From NCBI GenBank assembly GCA_903918325.1, contig CAIXDY010000028.1:1-20047 (forward strand): a stretch of 20,047 nucleotides of DNA. Reading direction: 5' to 3'. The position numbers were made by a program, and so were the translations under genes. This document shows positions 14,751-20,047 of this stretch, piece after piece. The number at the start of each line of letters is the position of its first letter. Positions within the stretch are counted from its first letter, which is position 1. The DNA is from an uncultured Actinomycetes bacterium. GTDB taxonomy: Bacteria > Actinomycetota > Actinomycetes > Nanopelagicales > Nanopelagicaceae. Under the pieces are notes generated by a model, which saw only the letters and a program-made list of their open reading frames with translations, did no database searches and was not told where the DNA came from.

Positions 14751-14768
14751 GCAGTGAATTTAATTCAC
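14746..14768. promoter_or_regulatory. Alternating TTCAC/GTGAA half-sites between mtrB and the comF gene
   Basis: TTCAC (14746-14750), GTGAA (14754-14758) and TTCAC (14764-14768) alternate. The right two belong to a perfect inverted repeat, GTGAATT-T-AATTCAC (14754-14768). The repeat overlaps the start codon and the presumed -10 of the comF gene, so a bound protein would block its expression. It may be an operator. Confidence 0.45.
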
Positions 14769-14798
14769 AGTTGATTTGGGAATTAGAGGCTGTGGAAA

Positions 14799-16349
14799 CT
14801 ACTCGTGATAATCATCCGGGATTAATTTAATTAATCGATTTTCAATAGAGCTCGTAAACTCGCGTGGGAGCGTTAAAACAAAGTGTGCGCCTTTTCCACT
14901 TCGACCCCATGCCTCTAACTCTCCATTGTGCAGGCGTGCATCCTCTAGAGCGATAGAAAGACCAAGCCCGGTGCCACCTCGAGTACGGGCACGCGATGGA
15001 TCTGCACGCCAGAATCGATCAAATACTCGGTACAAAGCATTCTCATCAAGACCAATTCCATGGTCACGAACTCCAACAGCAACATCATGGTCACTGGCAA
15101 TAATTGTCACCGCGATCGGTTTTTCTTCAGCGTGGTCAATGGCATTTGAAAATAGATTTCTTAAGATTCTTTCCACTCGTCGAATATCGGCCTTAATCAT
15201 GATGTTTTCAGCGATTGAATAAATACGAACTTCAGTGAGGCGCTCTTTGGCAACCAGTGATAAATCCTCGGCACATTTTTTAGCTAATAAAACTATGTCG
15301 AAATCAACTGCTTCAACTACGGCTACCTCAGCATCGAAGCGACTGACCTCTAACAGATCTTCAAGCAAGCGCTCGAATCGATCAAGCTGTGCAACTAATA
15401 ACTCTGTGCTTCGCGCAACAATAGGATCAAAGCTCTCGCGAGAGTCAAAAATAACCTCGGATGCCATTCGCAACGTCGTTAATGGTGTGCGAAGTTCATG
15501 CGATACATCTGACACAAAGCGCTGCTGAACACGGGATAAGTTCTCCAGACGTGCAATCTGCTTTTCAAGCGACTCGGCCATCTCATTAAATGATTGCCCT
15601 AAGGTGGCAATTTCATCGCTAGTGACAACTTTCATTCGCTGGCTGAAGTCACCATCAGTAAATTTAGCGGCAATCATTGCAGCTTCTCGAACTGGTCGAA
15701 CGACTTGGCGAACCACTAACCAAACGATTAAGGCAATTAGAAGAATTAAAGCCGCACCAGTAAATAATAAAAGCCGTTGAATCAAATCTAACGTGGCATT
15801 TTGATTAGTCAAAGAAAATACTAAGTACATCTCGTATTGACCGGCATTCGGAATATTAACTTTTTGACCAAAAGCTAACCCCGGAACAACTTGACCACCT
15901 TCATAATTAATATTTACGTAAGACCAAACTAGGTCTCTATGTTTACGTACTCTGGAACGAAGATCTTGGGAAATTGAATTTGGATTCACTAAATTTGATG
16001 AAATCTGATAGTCCTGCGTTTTTGTATTGCCTGGACTTCTAATAAAAATAACTTCTCGAGCATTTTCATTAGACGTTAGGGACGTTGCTGAACTAATTAC
16101 GTCATCCACAACTTTATGTATTGCCACGTCTTTTTCGCCTTGTGCGAGTAAGAAGCGGTATTCAGCGGAAAAAATAGTCGAACGGGCTTCAATGCGCGAA
16201 GAATCAATATTCACTTTTTTGATACCGGCCGAAAGCTGCGAATTCAATGCCGATCCAGTCAAGTAAATAACGCCGAGGGAAAGCAATACTGTGGAAACTA
16301 TTACTTTAATTGCTAAAGAATTTCGAAACTTGCCCATGAGCGAGTTCAT
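14799..16349 (-). CDS. mtrB: Two-component sensor histidine kinase MtrB
   Basis: A 516-residue membrane kinase. Transmembrane helices lie at about 13-32 and 192-213, enclosing an extracellular sensor domain of about 160 residues. A HAMP domain follows (about 214-268), then HisKA with FVSDVSHELRTPLTTLR (phospho-acceptor His284), and HATPase with NLFSNAIDHA (N-box), DHGIGL and RGGTGLGLSIA. It pairs with MtrA, whose gene ends 2 bases upstream. In mycobacteria and corynebacteria MtrAB controls cell-wall remodelling, division and osmotic responses, and the lipoprotein LpqB modulates MtrB. No lpqB follows here. It is slightly shorter than M. tuberculosis MtrB. Confidence 0.94.
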   Translation of the reverse strand: MNSLMGKFRNSLAIKVIVSTVLLSLGVIYLTGSALNSQLSAGIKKVNIDSSRIEARSTIFSAEYRFLLAQGEKDVAIHKVVDDVISSATSLTSNENAREVIFIRSPGNTKTQDYQISSNLVNPNSISQDLRSRVRKHRDLVWSYVNINYEGGQVVPGLAFGQKVNIPNAGQYEMYLVFSLTNQNATLDLIQRLLLFTGAALILLIALIVWLVVRQVVRPVREAAMIAAKFTDGDFSQRMKVVTSDEIATLGQSFNEMAESLEKQIARLENLSRVQQRFVSDVSHELRTPLTTLRMASEVIFDSRESFDPIVARSTELLVAQLDRFERLLEDLLEVSRFDAEVAVVEAVDFDIVLLAKKCAEDLSLVAKERLTEVRIYSIAENIMIKADIRRVERILRNLFSNAIDHAEEKPIAVTIIASDHDVAVGVRDHGIGLDENALYRVFDRFWRADPSRARTRGGTGLGLSIALEDARLHNGELEAWGRSGKGAHFVLTLPREFTSSIENRLIKLIPDDYHE

Positions 16350-16351
16350 AT

Positions 16352-17038
16352 TTAAGAACCGCCCATCACTCCAGCTTTGTAGCCAACTCCTCGCACGGTA
16401 ACAACAATTTCTGGGTTCTCAGGATCGTGCTCAATTTTTGATCGCAGTCGCTGTACGTGAACATTCACAAGTCGAGTGTCGGTTGAATGTCGATATCCCC
16501 ATACTTCGCTGAGCAAAGCATCGCGGGTAAATACACGGCCTGGCTCTTTAGCTAAAGCAACTAGCAAATCAAACTCCAAGCGAGTCAAGCCGATTTGTTT
16601 ACCAGCTCTTAAAATTTGGTGTGCCTGCACGTCAATTGCTAAGTCACCAATAGTTAGTAAGCCCGAAACATCTGCATTAGTTCGGCGTAATCTGGTACGG
16701 ATTCGAGCGATTAATTCTGAAGGATGTTTGAAAGGTTTCACCATGTAATCATCGGCCCCGGCTTCAAGTCCGCGCACAACATCGTGGCTGTCACCTTTTG
16801 CCGTCAACATGATTATTGGAACCATAGATTCGGCTCGAATCAATTTGCATACTTCGATGCCATCAAGACCTGGCAACATAACATCGAGTAAAACCAAATC
16901 TGGCGGATTATTTCTAAATACATCTAGAACTTCATCACCACGACTTACAAGGTCTACATCAATGCCTGCACCGGTTAAAACAATGCCGAGCATTTCGGCA
17001 AGGTCCTGGTCGTCATCGACGACCATAACCAGTGTCAT
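16352..17038 (-). CDS. mtrA: OmpR-family response regulator MtrA
   Basis: A 228-residue response regulator. In the receiver domain the acidic pocket is VVDDDQD, the phospho-acceptor is Asp52 (LLDVMLPG), with Thr79 and Lys101 (YMVKPF). The C-terminal winged helix (about 128-225) carries LTRLEFDLLVALAKEPGRVF, SEVWGY, TRLVNVHVQRLRSKIE and RGVGYKAG. Together with the adjacent MtrB and the ahcY-mtrA-mtrB order this is MtrA, which regulates envelope and cell-cycle genes in actinobacteria. Its ATG overlaps the ahcY stop by one base (TAATG), so it is coupled to ahcY. In M. tuberculosis tmk lies between the two genes; it is missing here. Confidence 0.96.
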   Translation of the reverse strand: MTLVMVVDDDQDLAEMLGIVLTGAGIDVDLVSRGDEVLDVFRNNPPDLVLLDVMLPGLDGIEVCKLIRAESMVPIIMLTAKGDSHDVVRGLEAGADDYMVKPFKHPSELIARIRTRLRRTNADVSGLLTIGDLAIDVQAHQILRAGKQIGLTRLEFDLLVALAKEPGRVFTRDALLSEVWGYRHSTDTRLVNVHVQRLRSKIEHDPENPEIVVTVRGVGYKAGVMGGS

Positions 17039-18324
17039 TAGCTACCGTGCTCCCAAGAGTTCAAGTACATATCTTGTGCAGGAGTAAGAACATCAATATG
17101 TCCACCCATGCTCTGCAACTTTAAGGTCGCAACTTCTTTGTCAATATATGTTGGAACGTTGTGAACGCCAGCCTTCAAATTCTTAGCTTCCTTCACAAGA
17201 TATTCAGCAGTCAGGGCTTGATCAGAAAATGACATATCCATTACTGAAGCTGGGTGACCTTCTGCTGCGCCAAGGTTAACTAAACGTCCTTCGGCAAGAA
17301 GCAGTAGACGGCGGCCATCGGCCATTACATATTCATCAGTTTGGTGGCGCATCTTTGCATTCTTCTTCTTGGCATTTTGTTCTAACCAAGCGACATCGAT
17401 TTCAATATCGAAGTGGCCTGAGTTAGCCATGATTGCGCCATCTTTCATTACAGCAAAATGTTCATCGCGAAGTACGTCGCGGTTACCCGTTACGGTAATA
17501 AATACGTCACCAACTTTTGCTGCATCAAGCATTGGCATGACGCGGAAACCTTGCATCATTGCATCAAGTGCCTTGGTTGGATCAATCTCAGTCACGATTA
17601 CATCAGCGCCCATTCCCTTGGCACGTTCTGCAACGCCCTTACCGCAGTAACCGAAACCGGCAACTACAAGAATTCGACCGGCAAGTAAAAAGTTTGTAGA
17701 ACGGAAAACTGCGTCCAGAGTTGACTGACCAGTTCCGTAACGGTTATCAAACATGTGCTTGGTATCAGTGTCATTAACGGCAATCATTGGGAATTGAAGC
17801 GCGCCATCTTTAGCCATTTGATTTAGGCGGATAACACCTGTCGTAGTTTCTTCGCAACCACCAGCAATATTTGGAATTAATTCTTTGCGAGTTGTGTGAA
17901 GAGTATTAACAAGATCGCAACCATCATCAAAAACTTGATGCGGTTCGATATCTAGAGCTGCATTGATGTGCTCGTAATAGCCATCGCGGTCTACGGCATT
18001 GCGGGCAAAAACTGAAATTCCATATTCATGAACTAGCGCAGCTGCAGTGTCATCTTGTGTAGACAATGGATTAGAAGCGCACAAAGCAATCTCAGCTCCA
18101 CCGGCTTTTAAGACGCGCATAAGGTTGGCAGTTTCAGTTGTGACGTGCATGCACGCTGAAATTCGAACGCCAGCAAATGGTTGTGACTTTTCAAAACGCG
18201 CACGAATTTGAGCAAGGACAGGCATGTTGCGTTCAGCCCATTCGATGCGCAGGCGGCCTTGTGCGGCCAGCGTTGCATCGGCGATGTCATGGCGTGGAAG
18301 AGTTGAAGTAACTGGTGCGTTCAC
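17038..18324 (-). CDS. ahcY: Adenosylhomocysteinase, short archaeal/Thermotoga-like type
   Basis: A 428-residue NAD-dependent hydrolase of S-adenosylhomocysteine to adenosine and homocysteine, which keeps SAM-dependent methylation going. Visible motifs: CMHVTTETANL (about 59-69), DDGCDLVNTLHTTR (133-146), GGCEETTTGV (155-164), NDTDTKHMFDNRYGTGQST (184-202), the NAD fold AGFGYCGKG (222-230) and NSGHFDIE (301-308). DNRYGTGQS and the Cys-Gly-Lys-Gly loop match the archaeal/Thermotoga class. Actinobacterial SahH is usually near 490 residues, with an insertion and a Lys-x-x-x-Tyr-Arg-Tyr tail; this one ends SWEHGS. The start is GTG at 18324 with AAGGAG 8 bases upstream, inside a predicted hairpin. 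It follows manB by 77 bases and is coupled to mtrA. Confidence 0.95.
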   Translation of the reverse strand: MNAPVTSTLPRHDIADATLAAQGRLRIEWAERNMPVLAQIRARFEKSQPFAGVRISACMHVTTETANLMRVLKAGGAEIALCASNPLSTQDDTAAALVHEYGISVFARNAVDRDGYYEHINAALDIEPHQVFDDGCDLVNTLHTTRKELIPNIAGGCEETTTGVIRLNQMAKDGALQFPMIAVNDTDTKHMFDNRYGTGQSTLDAVFRSTNFLLAGRILVVAGFGYCGKGVAERAKGMGADVIVTEIDPTKALDAMMQGFRVMPMLDAAKVGDVFITVTGNRDVLRDEHFAVMKDGAIMANSGHFDIEIDVAWLEQNAKKKNAKMRHQTDEYVMADGRRLLLLAEGRLVNLGAAEGHPASVMDMSFSDQALTAEYLVKEAKNLKAGVHNVPTYIDKEVATLKLQSMGGHIDVLTPAQDMYLNSWEHGS

Positions 18325-18329
18325 GAAAA

Positions 18330-18356
18330 GCTCCTTAATCGACTGCGGTCAGGAGC
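18330..18356 (-). promoter_or_regulatory. Hairpin sequestering the ahcY ribosome-binding site
   Basis: On the ahcY mRNA strand GCTCCT (18351-18356) can pair with AGGAGC (18330-18335), which contains most of the Shine-Dalgarno. A second stem GAC-CGCA-GTC (18341-18350) stacks above it, leaving a 5-base bulge GATTA. The structure hides the ribosome-binding site 5 bases before the GTG start, so translation could depend on opening it. It matches no riboswitch class I know. Confidence 0.5.
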
Positions 18357-18401
18357 ATAGGTTACTGCCCCCAGCGCTAAAGCGAGTAATGAAGGCCTGA
18401 G

Positions 18402-19763
18402 TTAAGAGCGAATTATTGCAAGAACCTCATCACGCAGCTTTTCCATACGAGCCGCGGTCTTAGCCTCAACGTTAAGCCGAAGCAGGGGTTCAGTATTTGA
18501 TGGACGCAGATTGAACCACCATGTATCCCCGTTAACAGTCAGGCCATCGAGGTGATCAAGTGTGAGGCCATTTATTGCACCATATACCTGCTCAACAGCG
18601 TGCATGGCTGCAGTGGTATCTGCAACCTTTGAATTAATTTCACCACTTAACACATAACGTTGGAATGGCTTAAGGATTTGAGACATTGATTTATCGGCTG
18701 CACCTAATGCAGCAATTGCATGTAGTGCTGCTAATGCACCAGAGTCGGCTCGCCAGAATTCATCAAAATAAAAATGACCTGAATGTTCCCCACCAAAAAT
18801 TGCTTTACTTTCGGCCATCATTTTTTTAATATACGAGTGCCCCACGCGACTTCGTAATCCCACTCCCCCGTTTTCTTCAATTACTTCAAGGACGGCACGA
18901 GATGAAATTAAATTATAAATAATTGTAGAACCTGGGTGTTTTTTTAATTCGCGAGAAGCAATTAGCGCAGTCAAATCCGAAGGATTAACCGCAATTCCTT
19001 TTTCATCTACTAAGAAACAGCGGTCTGCATCGCCATCAAAAGCCAGACCCAAATCAGCTTTATGTTTTAGTACAGCTTTTTGGAGATCTTTAAGATTCTT
19101 GGAATCGATTGGATTAGCTTCATGATTAGGGAAACTTCCATCTAGCTCAAAATACATAGGAATTAATTCGCAGTTTAACCTTTTGAATATCGCAGGAGCA
19201 GTATGTCCGGCCATTCCATTTCCAGCATCAACAACGATTTTTAATGGCCGTATCTCTGAGAGATCAACGAGGGCTAAAAGGTGATCTACGTACTCTTCCA
19301 GCATGTCGCGTTGGGTTTCAACGCCCACTGATCCAATCTGAAGTGGTGAACCTTGACGAACAAAATTCTCAATCGCAAGTAGGCCCGATTCTTTTCCAAT
19401 AGGTCGAGCACTGCTCAAACATAATTTAATGCCGTTATATTCAGCAGGATTATGACTGGCGGTAAACATCGCGCCAGGTAAACCTAATTTTCCTGAGGCA
19501 AAATAAAGCATGTCCGTGGATGCTAAGCCCATACGAATTACATCCATACCAAGAGATGTCACACCTGCAGAAAATGCATCAGCCAGCGCAGGTGAAGAAG
19601 GACGCATGTCTTGACCAATTACTACGGTGGCGGGTTCGCGCTCTTGTTGTAAAAATCGAGCAAAAGCTAAACCAGTTGCGAAAGTAAAATCTGGCGTAAT
19701 TTCCGAATCAACAAGCCCACGAATGTCATAGGCCTTGAAAATGTTGGGAATACTTGTGGACAT
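18402..19763 (-). CDS. manB: Phosphomannomutase/phosphoglucomutase
   Basis: A 453-residue alpha-D-phosphohexomutase that interconverts mannose (or glucose) 6- and 1-phosphate, supplying GDP-mannose or UDP-glucose precursors for envelope glycans. Family landmarks in order: FKAYDIRG (9-16), the phosphoserine loop TASHNPAEYNG with Ser103, the metal loop DGDADR with Asp243, Asp245 and Asp247, the sugar-binding GGEHSGH (324-330), and the phosphate-binding RPSNTEP (420-426). The position after a DUF3499 gene matches Rv3258c-Rv3257c (manB/pmmA). It starts with ATG 12 bases after the DUF3499 stop, without a clear Shine-Dalgarno. Whether glucose or mannose is preferred cannot be read from sequence. 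Confidence 0.94.
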   Translation of the reverse strand: MSTSIPNIFKAYDIRGLVDSEITPDFTFATGLAFARFLQQEREPATVVIGQDMRPSSPALADAFSAGVTSLGMDVIRMGLASTDMLYFASGKLGLPGAMFTASHNPAEYNGIKLCLSSARPIGKESGLLAIENFVRQGSPLQIGSVGVETQRDMLEEYVDHLLALVDLSEIRPLKIVVDAGNGMAGHTAPAIFKRLNCELIPMYFELDGSFPNHEANPIDSKNLKDLQKAVLKHKADLGLAFDGDADRCFLVDEKGIAVNPSDLTALIASRELKKHPGSTIIYNLISSRAVLEVIEENGGVGLRSRVGHSYIKKMMAESKAIFGGEHSGHFYFDEFWRADSGALAALHAIAALGAADKSMSQILKPFQRYVLSGEINSKVADTTAAMHAVEQVYGAINGLTLDHLDGLTVNGDTWWFNLRPSNTEPLLRLNVEAKTAARMEKLRDEVLAIIRS

Positions 19764-19775
19764 TTAAATAAATCT

Positions 19776-20047
19776 TTACGAAGGAATAGCGCGTAAGTGT
19801 CCGCGACGGCCAATTGAAGATTGTGAACTTTCAGTTTCAATCGCATCTGTATCTGCAACATCTCTTTTTGCTACTTCGCGAACTGCATCGGCGATTGCCA
19901 TCAAATCATCATCAGATGGGCCTGGTTCACTTCCCGTGAGTTCCTGCTTAATAACATTCCAACCATGTGGAACTTTCAGTCGCTCGCCATGAACTGCACA
20001 TAAGTCATAGGCATGAGGTTCGGAAAAAGTTGCAAGCGGGCCGACAA
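19776..20047 (-). CDS. DUF3499 family protein (5' end beyond window)
   Basis: The C-terminal 90 codons of a gene entering from the right edge. The visible start of the fragment, GPLATFSEPHAYDLCAVHGERL and the following VPHGWNVI, is the conserved part of actinobacterial DUF3499 proteins (Rv3258c), small cysteine-containing proteins of unknown function. The Cys and His in DLCAVH probably belong to a metal-binding set whose partners lie upstream of the window. The rest is a variable, hydrophilic tail (DDDLMAIADAV, then SSIGRRGHLRAIPS). It lies 12 bases before manB on the same strand, the conserved actinobacterial order. Confidence 0.85.
   Translation of the reverse strand, partial: VGPLATFSEPHAYDLCAVHGERLKVPHGWNVIKQELTGSEPGPSDDDLMAIADAVREVAKRDVADTDAIETESSQSSIGRRGHLRAIPS

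Noticed and set aside
18325..18401. Known SAH or SAM riboswitch upstream of ahcY
   Set aside because: The spacer is short and lacks the conserved cores of the classes I can recall; only a simple ribosome-binding-site hairpin is supported.
1..20047. CRISPR array, insertion sequence, prophage or toxin-antitoxin system
   Set aside because: No regularly spaced long repeats, transposase, integrase or phage-type genes were found; the right two thirds is conserved core synteny.

Overview
The window is a compact, AT-rich stretch of actinobacterial chromosome. The evidence is its gene content: WhiB1, PdtaS, MtrAB, a DUF3499 protein, an Rv3235-like protein and a DUF6912-like protein. From position 20047 back to 6913 the gene order follows Mycobacterium tuberculosis from Rv3258c to Rv3219: DUF3499, manB, ahcY, mtrA, mtrB, comF, secA, Rv3235, pdtaS, whiB1. 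Many genes that lie in between in M. tuberculosis (tmk, lpqB, hpf and others) are missing. Spacers are tiny, genes overlap by 1, 4 or 8 bases, and the base composition is low in GC for an actinomycete. This fits a streamlined freshwater lineage such as acI/Nanopelagicales; that placement is inference.

Left block (1-4316, all minus): a LacI-type regulator, a PatB/MalY-type C-S lyase, a phytoene-desaturase-like FAD oxidoreductase and a cystathionine gamma-synthase family enzyme cut by the window edge. It looks like one operon centred on sulphur amino acids. The 117-base divergent spacer upstream (4317-4433) carries five helically phased CTGYAA repeats. A plus-strand pair follows: a DUF4389 membrane protein and an AlkA-type DNA glycosylase. 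Next come msrA-msrB (minus, methionine sulfoxide repair) and a tRNA-Arg(CCG).

Middle block (6875-11399): whiB1 converges on the sensor kinase gene pdtaS. Upstream of pdtaS on the same strand are a DUF6912-like protein, a TadZ/CpaE-like ATPase lacking both signature P-loop lysines, and a CpaB-like SAF-domain membrane protein. No Tad motor or platform genes are adjacent. An Rv3235-like gene diverges from this set and converges on secA.

Right block (11396-20047, all minus): secA, a ComF-type phosphoribosyltransferase, mtrB and mtrA, a short archaeal/Thermotoga-type adenosylhomocysteinase, phosphomannomutase/phosphoglucomutase, and the 3' part of a DUF3499 gene. These are mostly housekeeping functions: protein export, envelope and cell-cycle signalling, the methyl cycle and sugar-phosphate supply.

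The most notable architecture is that all three convergent gene pairs overlap by exactly one palindromic TTAA that is the stop codon of both genes, leaving no room for a terminator between them. I see no mobile element, CRISPR array, rRNA or convincing intrinsic terminator, and no gene-free stretch longer than 300 bases. I do not see a clear-cut new defence or biosynthetic system. The best candidates for something undescribed are the TadZ-like/SAF/DUF6912/Rv3235 group and the phased-repeat control region of the LacI operon.
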